From CAVVNP01 sp963800235 (GTDB lineage: Bacteria > Actinomycetota > Acidimicrobiia > Acidimicrobiales > Iamiaceae), in the NCBI GenBank assembly GCA_963800235.1, contig CAWDAD010000001.1, forward strand, positions 682,001 to 746,000: 64,000 bases of DNA. The letters are read 5' to 3'. A model generated the notes under the pieces. It saw only the letters and a list, made by a program, of their open reading frames with translations. It made no database searches and had not been told where the DNA came from. A program made the translations under genes and the position numbers. This document shows positions 9,886 to 18,344 of the stretch, in pieces (the stretch's first letter is position 1; each line of letters opens with the position of its first letter).

Positions 9886-10554
9886 TCAGACCAGCTTGTC
9901 GAGGTCGTCGGCCAGCGCCCAGCCGAAGGCGATGAGGGCGTCGCCGCGCTCGGCGTCGAGGTCCTCGAACAGCTCGTCGAGGCCGTCGTCGAGCTTCTCG
10001 GGCTTCTGGCTGTCGTGGTCGAGCACGCTCGGGTAGGTGTCGTCGCCCTTGACCACGAAGGTGTGCTCGTCGTAGCGGCCGTTGTCGATGGCGAAGCGCT
10101 TGGCCAGGCGCCGACCCCAGGCCCGCTCCTCGCCGGTGGCGGTGTAGCCCGGGCGGGGGACGATGTCGCTCAGGGTGCGGAACGCCTCGAAGCCCGACGG
10201 GGACACCATCCGGGTGCCGACCAGGACGTCCTCGTCGGGGAAGGCCAGCACCGCGCGGCGGAACTCGTCGGTCATCAGGGCCCGCAGCACGGTGTCACGC
10301 CGGGCGTTGCGCTTCACCGAGGCCAGGCCGAGGATCACGCTCGGCGTGCCGCCGATGCGCTCGAGGGTGCTGAAGGAGAAGCCCTTCAGCTTGCCGTTCT
10401 CCCGGGCCAGGGTGATGAGCACCCACGACTCGGCCTGCTTGGAGAGCATGCCGGCCTCGTAGCGGCTCGGCGTGTCGGCGCACAGATCGGCCATCTCCGC
10501 CAGCTCGGCGTCGCTGAGTGCGGTGCAATCCTTGGTCTCGACCTCGATCGCCAT
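9886..10554 (-). CDS. Conserved hypothetical protein
   Basis: A 222-residue soluble protein that I do not recognise. It has no signal peptide or membrane segment. The middle (about residues 45-135) alternates beta-like and helical stretches (SWVLITLARENGKLKGFSFS; DEDVLVGTRMVSPSGFEAF), which resembles a GNAT-type alpha/beta fold but lacks a clear acetyl-CoA P-loop (Q/R-x-x-G-x-G/A). The C-terminus is acidic (EKLDDGLDELFEDLDAERGD). AAGGGG stands about 11 bases before the ATG. It lies downstream of dnaE on the same strand, 94 bases away, with a hairpin over the dnaE stop between them. No function assigned. Confidence 0.7.
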   Translation of the reverse strand: MAIEVETKDCTALSDAELAEMADLCADTPSRYEAGMLSKQAESWVLITLARENGKLKGFSFSTLERIGGTPSVILGLASVKRNARRDTVLRALMTDEFRRAVLAFPDEDVLVGTRMVSPSGFEAFRTLSDIVPRPGYTATGEERAWGRRLAKRFAIDNGRYDEHTFVVKGDDTYPSVLDHDSQKPEKLDDGLDELFEDLDAERGDALIAFGWALADDLDKLV

Positions 10555-10636
10555 GTGTTGCTGATCCCCTTCGTGCGGGCCCGTGGTCCTCTAGTCCACT
10601 CGGCCGGAGCGGTGGCGCGCAAACCGGCCAGGGCCG

Positions 10637-10653
10637 CCTGACCCCCGGTCAGG
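10637..10653 (-). terminator. Hairpin overlapping the dnaE stop codon
   Basis: CCTGACC-CCC-GGTCAGG is a perfect 7-bp stem with a three-base loop that contains the dnaE stop codon (10649-10651). No U-run follows, as is usual in very GC-rich actinobacteria. Confidence 0.4.
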
Positions 10654-13600
10654 TGAGCAGCGCGTCGGGGCCCAGCAGGACCCGCAGCTCCCCCATCAGG
10701 CCGGTGGTGGCGTCGACGCACCAGGCGTCGGGCAGGCGCAGGACCTGGCGGTCGAGGTGCAGGAACACCTCCGACTCACCGGGGAAGCGGGCGAGGAGCG
10801 CCTTGAGGTCGGCGATCAGACCCTCGCTGAGCCGGCGGGTCGGGACCCGCAGCCGGACGGCGGGTGCCGCGTCGACGGTGGGCTCGAACGCCTCGACCGA
10901 CAGCGCCACCAGCTTCGGCTGGTCGTCGCGGGTGTCGACCCGCCCCTTGACGCACACGACGGTGTCGACCACCGCGTCGGTGAGCAGGTGGCCGACCTCG
11001 GTCATCGTCTTGGGGAAGACCATGACCTCCATCGAGGTCTGGAGGTCCTCGAGCACGAAGACGGCCATGAGGTCGCCCCGCTTGGTCCACTTCCGCTGGA
11101 GGTTGGTGACCACCCCGCCCACCACCTTGACCGCGCCGTCGCCGGCCTCGGCCAGCTCGGAGAGGGTGGTGTCGGTGCGGCGGCGCAGCGACCGCTCGGC
11201 GCCCATCAGCGGGTGGTCGCTGACGTACAGGCCGAGCATCTCCTTCTCGAAGGCGAGCTGCTCGCGCTTGTCGAACTCGCGGTCGGGGATGCGGGGCCGG
11301 TCGTCGTAGCCGGTGCCGTCGTCGGCGGCCAGGTCGCCGAAGAGGGTCATGACGCCGGCGTCGGCCTCGCGACGGCGGGACACGGTGGCGTCGACGATCG
11401 GCCTCGAACACCGACAGCAGGCCCTTGCGGGGGTGGCCGAGGGAGTCGAAGGCGCCGGCCTTGATCAGCGACTCGACGGTGCGCTTGTTGAGCACCGTCG
11501 TGTCGACCCGGTCGCAGAAGTCGTAGAAGTCGACGTAGTCGCCGTGCTCGCGCCGCTCGGCGACGATGTGCTCGACCAGGGCGTCGCCGACGTTGCGGAC
11601 CGCCGACAGGCCGAAGGGGATGACGTCGCGCCCCTCGTCGTCGGTGGCGGGCACGAAGTCGGACTCGGACTTGTTGACGTCGGGCACCAGCACCGCGATG
11701 CCCATGGTGCGGCACTCGTTGAGGTAGACCGCCGCCTTGTCGAGGTTCGTCTTGACGCTGGTCAGGAGCGCGGCCAGGTACTCGACCGGGTGGTGGGCCT
11801 TCAGGTAGGCGGTCTGGTAGGTGACCAGCCCGTAGCCGAAGCTGTGGCTCTTGTTGAAGGCGTAGTCGGCGAAGCCCTCGATGGTGTCGAACAGGAACGT
11901 GCCGAGGTCGGCGCCGTAGCCGTTGCGCGTCGCAGCCCTCGACGAACTTGACCCGTTCCTCGGCCATCAGCTCGCGGTTCTTCTTGCCGCAGGCCTTGCG
12001 CAGGTTGTCGGCCTCGGCCAGGGAGTAGCCGGCGAAGCGCTGGCTCACCCGCATCACCGACTCCTGGTAGATCATCAGCCCGTAGGTGTCGGCCGAGGAG
12101 CTCCTCGGCGTCGGGGTGGAAGTACTCGACCGGCTTCCGCCCGTTCTTGCGGTCGGCGTAGTCGTTGTGCATGTTCACGCGCCATCGGCCCCGGCCGGTA
12201 CAGGGCGATGAGGGCGGCGACGTCGTCGAAGGAGGTCGGCGCCAGCGACCGCATCAGGGCGCGCATCGGGCCGCCCTCGAGCTGGAACACGCCGATGGAG
12301 TCGCCGCGCTGCAGCAGATCGAGGGTCTCGGGGTCGTCGAGGGGGACGGCGTCGATGTCGAGCTCGATGCCCCGGTGGGTGCGCATCAGCTCGAGGGCGT
12401 CGGTGATGACGTCGAGGTTGCGCAGCCCGAGGAAGTCCATCTTCAGCAGGCCGAGCTCCTCGACCCCGCTGCATCTCGTACTGGGTGACGACCGGCGCCT
12501 CCTCGGGGGGCTGGCCGGCCTCGGGCTTGCGCTGGACGGGCAGGTACTCGGTGAGCGGGTCCTGGGTGATCACCACGGCGGCGGCGTGGATGCCGTCCTG
12601 GCGGCGCAGGCCCTCGAGCCCCTTGGCCACGTCGATGACCTTGTGGGCGTCCTCGTCCTGGGCGTACATCTGCCGCAGGTCGGTGGCCATCTTGTAGCCG
12701 TCGACGTACTTCTCGTGCTCCTCGAGGCAGGCGTAGAGCGGGGTGTCGCGGCCCATGACGAGCGGCGGCATGGCCTTGGCCACCTTGTCGCCGACCACGT
12801 AGGGGTAGCCGAGCACCCGGGCGGCGTCGCGCACCGCGGCGCGGGCCTTGATGGTGGAGAAGGTGACGATCTGGGCGACGTGGTCGCGCCCGTAGCGCTC
12901 GGCCGCGTACCGGATCATCTCGTCGCGGTAGCGGGAGTCGAAGTCCATGTCGATGTCGGGCATGGAGATGCGGCTCGGGTTGAGGAAGCGCTCGAACAGC
13001 AGGTCGTAGCGGATGGGGTCGAGGTCGGTGATGCGCAGGCAGTAGGACACCGCGCAGCCGGCGGCCGATCCCCGGCCGGGCCCGACCCGGATGTGGTGCT
13101 CGCGGGCGTGGCGGATGAGGTCCCACACGATCAGGAAGTAGGCCGAGAACCCCATGTCGGCGATGGTCTGCAGCTCGTAGGCCAGCCGCTCGACCACGGC
13201 GTCGGGCAGCTGCTCGCCCCACCGCTCCCGGGCCCCCTCGAAGGTGAGGTGGCGCAGGTAGTCGGTGTCGGTCGGCGAACCCCTCGGGCAGGGGGAAGTC
13301 CGGCAGCAGCGGCTTGCCGAACTCGATCTCGACGTTCGCCCGCTCGGCGATCCAGAGCGAGTTGTCGCAGGCCTCGGGCACCTCGCCGAAGAGCGAGCGC
13401 ATCTCGACGGCGGACTTCAGGTAGTGGTCGTCGCCGTGAACTTGAACCGGGTCGGGTCGCTCATCAGCGAGCTGGTCTGCACGCAGAGCAGGGCGTCGTG
13501 GGCCACCGCGTCGTCGCGGTGGGTGTAGTGGCTGTCGTTGGTGGCGAGCAGCGGCGCGCCGATGCGGCGGGCGATCTCGAGCAGCTGCGGGTTGGTGCGG

Positions 13601-14211
13601 CGCTGCTCGGGGATGCCGTGGTCCTGCAGCTCGACGAACAGGTTGTCCCGGCCGAAGATGTCCTGCAGGCGACCGGCCTTCTTCAGGGCGTGGTCGAAGT
13701 TGGCCTCGCGGTCGCGGTCGGGCCGGATGAGCTCCTGCAGCACGTGCCCGCCGAGGCAGCCGGTCGTGGCGATGATGCCGTCGCTGTGCTCGGCCAGCAG
13801 GTCCCAGTCGACCTTGGGCTTGCGGTAGTAGCCCTCGAGGTAGGCCCGGCTCGAGAGCTGGATGAGGTTCTTGTAGCCCTCGTCGGTCTCGGCCAGCGCG
13901 GTCAGGTGGTAGTAGGGCTTGCGGCCGCCCTCGCCCTCGCCCCCGGTGTCGTCGACCCGCCCCCGGACCGAGATGCGCTCGTCGCGCCGGTCGTAGGCCA
14001 TGTAGAGCTCGGTGCCGATGATCGGCTTGACGCCCTGGGCCTTGGCCGCCTTGTAGAACGGCAGGACCCCGTACATGTTGCCGTGGTCGGTGATGCCGAT
14101 GGCGGGCTGGCCGTCGGCGGCGGCGGCGGCCACCACCTCGTCGATGCGGGCGGCGCCGTCGAGCATGGAGTACTCGGTGTGGACGTGGAGGTGGGTGAAC
14201 GAATCGCCCAT
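10649..14211 (-). CDS. dnaE: DnaE, DNA polymerase III alpha subunit (reading frame interrupted by about seven indels)
   Basis: Replicative polymerase subunit. Seen in order: N-terminal PHP domain (FTHLHVHTEYSMLDGAARI, GITDHGNMYG, residues 3-60), the polymerase core with P-G-R-G-S-A-A-G (near 13080) and the catalytic P-D-I-D-M-D-F-D (near 12960), the MIYQE..QRFAGYS..EADNLRKACGKK thumb/finger region (12070-11990), and a C-terminal OB domain (VVGGVVTNLQRKWTKRGDLMAVFVLED). The frame changes near 13430 (one base missing) and near 13272, 12472, 12185, 12095, 11932 and 11400 (one extra base each). Correcting them gives 1185 residues, the normal family length, with no loss of conserved sequence, so sequence error is far likelier than a pseudogene. 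ATG 14211 has GGAAGGAG just upstream. Confidence 0.93.
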
Positions 14212-14288
14212 GGCGCTCCTTCCTCGTCCCGGGCCGCTGGCGGGGGCCGTCGTCCCCATGTTCGCTGGGGGCCGACTCCGTCCCCATG

Positions 14289-14340
14289 TCATCCACAGCC
14301 TTCGTCCACTGGCTGTGGACGAATCACACGGCTGTGATTC
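14289..14340 (-). promoter_or_regulatory. Overlapping inverted repeats with DnaA-box-like sites upstream of dnaE
   Basis: Three perfect inverted repeats overlap within 49 bases: TCCACAGCC/GGCTGTGGA (14292-14300 with 14311-14319), TTCGTCCAC/GTGGACGAA (14301-14309 with 14315-14323) and GAATCACA/TGTGATTC (14321-14328 with 14333-14340). The first two share bases and so exclude each other. Two nine-base sites differ by one base from DnaA-box forms: TCATCCACA (14289-14297, plus) and TCGTCCACA (14322-14314, minus). The cluster lies 80-130 bases upstream of the dnaE start. Function is inferred only. Confidence 0.5.
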
Positions 14341-14390
14341 GCCGACGGTAGCACTCCGCCCGGCGCCGGGCGCCGGGGTCGTGGCGGCGA

Positions 14391-14408
14391 CCGGGCGGGT
14401 CCGCCCGG
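14391..14408 (-). terminator. Hairpin downstream of bpa
   Basis: CCGGGCGG-GT-CCGCCCGG, a perfect GC-only stem 11 bases beyond the bpa stop, suited to end bpa transcription before dnaE. No T-run. Confidence 0.45.
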
Positions 14409-14418
14409 CGCCGGTCGA

Positions 14419-14988
14419 TCAGAGGTAGGTGCCGGGCCGGTCGACCGGGGAGCCGCCCCCACCGGGCGGCCCGCCGGCCCCGGCGGGGAGCTGGCGGCGC
14501 ATGTCCTCGAGCTGGGAGCGGGCCGCCACCTGCTGGGCGAAGAGGGTGGCCTGGATGCCGTGGAAGAGCCCCTCGAGCCATCCGACGAGCTGGGCCTGGG
14601 CGATGCGCAGCTCGGCGTCGGAGGGCTGGTCGTCGTCGCCGAAGGGGATGGCCATGCGGGCCAGCTCCTCCTGCAGGTCGGGCGAGAGCGCCGAGGCCAG
14701 CTCGCGGATCGAGGTCTCGTAGATCTCCTTCAGCCGGGCCCGGGCGGCGGCGTCGAGGTCGGCCTCGCGCACCTCCTCGAGGAGCTGCTTCACCATCGAG
14801 CCGATCCGCATGACCTTGGCCGGCTCGTCCACCGCCTCCCGCCGCTCCTCCGGCTGCTCCTCGGCCTCCGGCTCCACCAGCTCGCCCCGGGCCAGCTCGC
14901 CCGAGCCGTCGGGGGCCGAGCCGTCGGGCCCCGACCCGCCGGGGGCCGGATCCTGGCCGGAGGAGGGAGGGGGCGCTGGTGCTGACAT
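14419..14988 (-). CDS. bpa: Bpa, bacterial proteasome activator
   Basis: ATP-independent activator of the actinobacterial 20S proteasome. The 189-residue product has a Pro/Gly/Ser-rich N-terminus (residues 1-50), then the family core: P-A-K-V-M-R-I-G-S-M-V-K-Q-L-L-E-E-V-R (about 56-74), the T-S-I-R-E-L block, and P-S-D-A-E-L-R-I-A-Q-A-Q-L-V-G-W-L-E-G-L-F-H-G-I-Q (about 126-150), with the C-terminal GTYL, equivalent to the G-Q-Y-L tail by which Bpa (Rv3780 in M. tuberculosis) docks on the proteasome alpha ring. Identification rests on recognition of this core. It implies that the organism has a proteasome, although prcBA are not in the window. Transcribed with neither neighbour, as hairpins flank it on both sides. 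Confidence 0.93.
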   Translation of the reverse strand: MSAPAPPPSSGQDPAPGGSGPDGSAPDGSGELARGELVEPEAEEQPEERREAVDEPAKVMRIGSMVKQLLEEVREADLDAAARARLKEIYETSIRELASALSPDLQEELARMAIPFGDDDQPSDAELRIAQAQLVGWLEGLFHGIQATLFAQQVAARSQLEDMRRQLPAGAGGPPGGGGSPVDRPGTYL

Positions 14989-15033
14989 GCGTGGGGGCCT
15001 TTCCTGGTCGTGAGTTCGGATCGTCGAGCTGCG

Positions 15034-15099
15034 GGTCCGCCCGAGGCCGGTCGCACCGGTCGTGACCGGTGCCCGCCCCGGCGTCGAACCGGGCGGACC
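15034..15099. terminator. Nested inverted repeats between bpa and the phosphatase gene
   Basis: An outer perfect 10-bp pair GGTCCGCCCG/CGGGCGGACC (15034-15043 with 15090-15099) encloses an inner perfect 9-bp pair GCACCGGTC/GACCGGTGC (15053-15061 with 15064-15072). It sits 19 bases beyond the stop of the minus-strand phosphatase gene and may act as its terminator. Confidence 0.5.
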
Positions 15100-15117
15100 G
15101 GGCCGGAGGGGCGTGAC

Positions 15118-16221
15118 TCAGTGTGTACCGGCGAGGAGCGGAACCCACATCTCGGCCGGGGTGAGCGACCCGTGGCGGCCGACGAGCTGGAACGGGCCGG
15201 TGTCGGCCGGGTCGACGAACGACACCGGGTCGCGGGCCACCAGGGCCACGTCGCCGAGGCGGCTGCGGGCGGCGGGGGTCACCACCGGGCCCCACCAGCC
15301 CTCCTCGACGGTCTGGTCGAGCGAGCGCACCCACGCCACGTCGCCGTGGTGCTGCTCGGCGGCCTCGAGCAGGTCGCGCTCGCACCCGGGGCGGGCGTGG
15401 AGCCATCGGAACCGGCCCTCGCCGCGTCTGGGCCGCCACCAGCGCCGCGACCTGGGGGCCGAGCTCGACCAGGTTGTCGCCGACGTCGACCTGGCCGTGG
15501 TCGGCGGTGACCACCAGGACCGCACCGGGCGGCAGCACCTCGAGCAGCTCGCCGACCAGGCGGTCGGCGGCCGCCAGCTCGGCGTCGTAGTACTCGCCCA
15601 GCCCGTACTCGTGGGCGACCTTGTCGATGCCGTCGTAGTAGGCGTACACGAACGCTCTCGCCCCGCCCGAGCTGGTGCGCCACCTCGGTCACGAGGGTGC
15701 TCGGCACCCGGTACCCGTTGAAGCGCACGTCGCAGAGGTGGGCGCCGCTGAACCCCGAGCTGGAGAACTCGGCCTTGGTCACGATCGGCGGCCGGTGACC
15801 GCAGAACGCCGGCGTCGGCTGGAACACCTCGGGGTCGATGCGCCGCCGCGCGTCGCCTCGCGGCGTGGTCCAGCGCAGGACGTTCAGCACCTCGCCGTCG
15901 ACGGCGACGCGGTAGCCGACCACGCCGTGCTCCCCCGGCGCCAGGCCGGTGGCGATCGAGGTGAGGGCGGTGGCGGTGGTGCTCGGAGCGACGCTGGCGA
16001 CCGGGCCGCCCTGCAGCCCGTGCAGCACGGGGCACCGGTCCTGTCGCGCCTGCAGCTGCTCCCAGCCGAGCCCGTCGAGCACCAGCAGGACGAGCTGCTC
16101 GGCCTGGGCGGCGAGGAGCGGGAGCCACGGCGGTCGCCGAGGTCCCGGCTCGAGCACGGCGGGGACGATGTTGGCGATGCAGGCGCCCGACGTAGTCGGG
16201 CACCACCGGGTGCTCGACCAC
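15118..16221 (-). CDS. Alkaline-phosphatase-superfamily protein (nucleotide pyrophosphatase/phosphodiesterase type), three indels
   Basis: A predicted soluble hydrolase of about 366 residues once three extra bases are allowed (near 16190, 15660 and 15425). Seen: L-V-L-L-V-L-D-G-L-G-W-E-Q-L (about residues 41-54) with the first metal-ligand Asp, the nucleophile region A-P-S-T-T-A-T-A-L-T-S-I-A-T-G (Thr as nucleophile, about 83-97), V-Y-A-Y-Y-D-G-I-D-K-V-A-H-E-Y-G (about 188-203) and V-T-A-D-H-G-Q-V-D (about 236-244), all metal-binding motifs of the superfamily. Such proteins hydrolyse phosphodiesters or pyrophosphates in actinobacteria; the substrate is unknown. GTG 16221 starts the conserved VEHPVVPDYVG. 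Confidence 0.85.
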   Translation of the reverse strand: MVEHPVVPDYVGRLHRQHRPRRARAGTSATAVAPAPRRPGRAARPAGARRARLGAAAGATGPVPRAARAAGRPGRQRRSEHHRHRPHLDRHRPGAGGARRGRLPRRRRRRGAERPALDHAARRRAAAHRPRGVPADAGVLRSPAADRDQGRVLQLGVQRRPPLRRALQRVPGAEHPRDRGGAPARAGRERSCTPTTTASTRSPTSTGWASTTTPSWRPPTAWSASCSRCCRPVRSWWSPPTTARSTSATTWSSSAPRSRRWWRPRRGEGRFRWLHARPGCERDLLEAAEQHHGDVAWVRSLDQTVEEGWWGPVVTPAARSRLGDVALVARDPVSFVDPADTGPFQLVGRHGSLTPAEMWVPLLAGTH

Positions 16222-16352
16222 GTCGACTCCCCTCCCACGAAGCTTCTGCGAGTCCGTCCCGTGAACCTATCCGGTTCCGACGGGACCGCTCCGCCTCCTC
16301 CTCGCGTCCTTCCTCTGGCCTCGCCCCCGGGCCACCCCCGCCGACCACGCCG

Positions 16353-16358
16353 TACAGT
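16353..16358 (+). promoter_or_regulatory. -10 element upstream of the Rrf2 gene
   Basis: TACAGT is followed after eight bases by an ATG at 16367, the start of the 10-codon leader, so transcription would begin at about that codon. Confidence 0.45.
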
Positions 16359-16366
16359 GGCCGCGG

Positions 16367-16399
16367 ATGACACGGGTCGAGACCGTCCGCCGGCGATGA
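16367..16399 (+). CDS. Possible leader peptide of the Rrf2 regulator (10 codons)
   Basis: A short frame ATG...TGA encoding MTRVETVRRR. Its stop TGA (16397-16399) overlaps the Rrf2 start ATG (16396-16398) as ATGA, the usual coupling overlap in this genome. It starts eight bases after a TACAGT -10 hexamer, so it would be translated from a leaderless mRNA. The Rrf2 gene has no visible Shine-Dalgarno sequence of its own, which makes coupling through this frame plausible. Three Arg codons precede the stop. Inference only; no homology evidence is available. Confidence 0.4.
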   Translation: MTRVETVRRR

Positions 16400-16851
16400 A
16401 GGTCTCGACCCGCGGCGACTACGCCAGCCGGGCCCTGCTCTCGCTGGCCCTGCAGGGCGAGGGCGGGGCCCCCACGTCGGTGCGCGACATCGCCGACCGG
16501 ACCGGCCTGCCCCAGCCCTACCTGGAGCAGATCCTGCTGGCGCTGAAGGGCGCGGGGCTGGTCCGTTCCAAGCGGGGCGTGGGCGGCGGCTACGTCCTGG
16601 CCCGGCCGCCCGCGGAGATCACGCTGGCGGAGGTCGTGAGCGCGGTGGACGGCCCCATCGTGCTCGGCGACTTCGGCGAGCCCCACCAGAACGGGGCGTG
16701 CGACCACGAGGGCCAGTGCGTGCTGCTCGCCATCTGGGCCGACGTCGGGGCCCAGATGCGCCGCCTGCTCGACGCCACCACCCTGGCCGACGTGGTGGCC
16801 ATCGCCCGCGGCCGTGCGCCCTGGCCGCCGGTGGTCGCCGGCGAGGGATGA
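16396..16851 (+). CDS. Rrf2-family transcriptional regulator
   Basis: A 151-residue DNA-binding regulator. The winged helix-turn-helix spans residues 1-72: M-K-V-S-T-R-G-D-Y-A-S-R-A at the start, then TSVRDIADRTGLPQPYLEQIL and the wing S-K-R-G-V-G-G-G-Y-V-L-A-R. The cluster-binding loop has Cys102 and Cys108 (A-C-D-H-E-G-Q-C), spaced as the first two ligands in IscR, but the third expected position (114) is Trp. It may bind an iron-sulfur cluster with another ligand, as in NsrR/RsrR relatives, or act as a thiol sensor. It is divergent from the phosphatase gene and convergent with rluD. No isc/suf genes are adjacent, so the target is unknown. Confidence 0.88.
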   Translation: MKVSTRGDYASRALLSLALQGEGGAPTSVRDIADRTGLPQPYLEQILLALKGAGLVRSKRGVGGGYVLARPPAEITLAEVVSAVDGPIVLGDFGEPHQNGACDHEGQCVLLAIWADVGAQMRRLLDATTLADVVAIARGRAPWPPVVAGEG

Positions 16852-16878
16852 GCAGCCGCCGGTGGTGACCGGCGGGGG

Positions 16879-17802
16879 CTAGGCCAGGCGGTCGAGCACC
16901 GCGGCCAGGTCGGGGGGCAGGGGCGAGTCGAAGGCGACGGTCCGGCCGGTGGCGGGGTGGGTGAAGCCGAGCCGGGCGGCGTGCAGGAAGGTCCGGGGCG
17001 CGGCGAAGCTGGCGCGCTCGCCCCCGTAGGTCGCGTCGCCCACCACGGGGTGGCCGATGGCGGCCAGGTGGACCCGGACCTGGTGGGTCCGTCCGGTCTC
17101 CAGGGCGCAGCGCAGCAGGGTCGCCTCGACCGGGTCGGTGAACCGGTCGACCACCTCGTAGGCGGTCCGAGCCGGACGTCCGCCGTCGACCACCGCCATG
17201 CGGGTGCGGTCGCGGGGCGAGCGCCCGATGGGTGCGTCGACGACGCCCTGCGACGCGGTCGTCGTCCCCCAGGCGAGGGTCAGGTACCGCCGCTCGACCG
17301 CACGCGACGACAGCTGCTCGACGAGCGCCCGGTGGGCGCGCCGCGTGCGGGCCACCACCAGCAGGCCACACGTGTCCTTGTCGAGCCGGTGGACGATGCC
17401 GGGCCGCTCGGGGTCACCCACCTCGGCCAGCTCGGGGTAGCGGGCCAGCAACCCGTTCACCAGCGTGCCCTCGGGGTTGCCGGCACCCGGGTGGACGACC
17501 AGGCCCGGCGGCTTGTCGACCACGACCACGTCGTCGTCGGCGTGGACCACATCGACCGGCACCGTCGGATCGGGCCGGGGTCCTGCCGGGGCGGCGCCGG
17601 GATCGGGCAGGTCGACGACCAGCTCGTCGCCGGCGTCGAGCCGGCTGGCACCGGAGGTGCGCACCCGCTCCCCCACCCGGACCGCCCCGGCGGCCACCAG
17701 CTCGGCCGCCTCGGCCCGGGACACGCCGGTGACCATGGCGACGGTCCGGTCGAGGCGCTGGCCGGCCAGCGCCTCGGGCACCGTCTCGACCCGGCGGGTC
17801 AC
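16879..17802 (-). CDS. rluD: RluD-type 23S rRNA pseudouridine synthase
   Basis: RluA/RluD-family enzyme of 307 residues that isomerises uridines in 23S rRNA. An N-terminal S4 domain (about residues 12-70, LDRTVAMVTGVSRAEAAELVAAGAV) precedes the catalytic domain with V-V-D-K-P-P-G-L-V-V-H-P-G (about 97-109), the catalytic Asp motif H-R-L-D-K-D-T-C-G-L (about 141-150), and L-E-T-G-R-T-H-Q-V-R-V-H-L. GTG 17802 overlaps the lspA stop by four bases (GTGA). The order traR/dksA-lspA-rluD matches ylyA-lspA-ylyB of Bacillus. It is sometimes called ylyB in that context. Confidence 0.93.
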   Translation of the reverse strand: MTRRVETVPEALAGQRLDRTVAMVTGVSRAEAAELVAAGAVRVGERVRTSGASRLDAGDELVVDLPDPGAAPAGPRPDPTVPVDVVHADDDVVVVDKPPGLVVHPGAGNPEGTLVNGLLARYPELAEVGDPERPGIVHRLDKDTCGLLVVARTRRAHRALVEQLSSRAVERRYLTLAWGTTTASQGVVDAPIGRSPRDRTRMAVVDGGRPARTAYEVVDRFTDPVEATLLRCALETGRTHQVRVHLAAIGHPVVGDATYGGERASFAAPRTFLHAARLGFTHPATGRTVAFDSPLPPDLAAVLDRLA

Positions 17803-18344
17803 GACGAGGCAGCCCGTGCCCGCTCGCCGCGGAACCCGAACAGCACGAGCAGCACCGCCCCGACCGACACGGCGGCATCGGCCACGTTGAACACCGGCCA
17901 CCACTGGAGGTCGATGAAGTCGACCACCGCCCCGTGCAGGAAGCCGCCCGAGCCGGGCCCGGCGCGGAACAGCCGGTCGCACAGGTTGCCCACCGCCCCA
18001 CCCACCAGCAGCCCGATGATCACCGCGGTGCGGCGGTCGCGGGCCGAGTGGCCGGAGACGGCGAGGACCGCCACGACCACCACCGCCACCACCGCGATGA
18101 TCGGGCCCAGGTTGCGCCCGATGCTGAAGGAGGCGCCGGTGTTGTACTGCAGCGAGAGCTGCAGCGAGCCGACCACGTGGATGGGCCGGCCCGGCAGGCG
18201 GTGGACCGCCCAGGTCTTGGTGAGCTGGTCGACCGCCACCACCAGGGCGGCGGTCAGGGCGACGAGGGGCGTGCGACCCCAGCGGGCCGACGGCGGCGCG
18301 GCCTGTCGACGCCGCCCCGGGCCCGTCGTCGGGGCGTGGCTCAG
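17799..18344 (-). CDS. lspA: LspA, lipoprotein signal peptidase
   Basis: Membrane aspartyl protease that removes signal peptides from prolipoproteins; the two lipoproteins at the left end of the window are potential substrates. Four hydrophobic segments; the first catalytic Asp lies in G-N-L-C-D-R-L-F-R (N-x-x-D), the second in F-N-V-A-D-A-A-V-S. About 181 residues. The start is unusual: no ATG/GTG/TTG is available in frame before the first membrane segment, and the best candidate is CTG 18344, which overlaps the upstream TGA stop as CTGA, the same geometry as the ATGA overlaps elsewhere. Either CTG is used or one base of the original ATG has changed. Confidence 0.9.
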   Translation of the reverse strand: MSHAPTTGPGRRRQAAPPSARWGRTPLVALTAALVVAVDQLTKTWAVHRLPGRPIHVVGSLQLSLQYNTGASFSIGRNLGPIIAVVAVVVVAVLAVSGHSARDRRTAVIIGLLVGGAVGNLCDRLFRAGPGSGGFLHGAVVDFIDLQWWPVFNVADAAVSVGAVLLVLFGFRGERARAASS

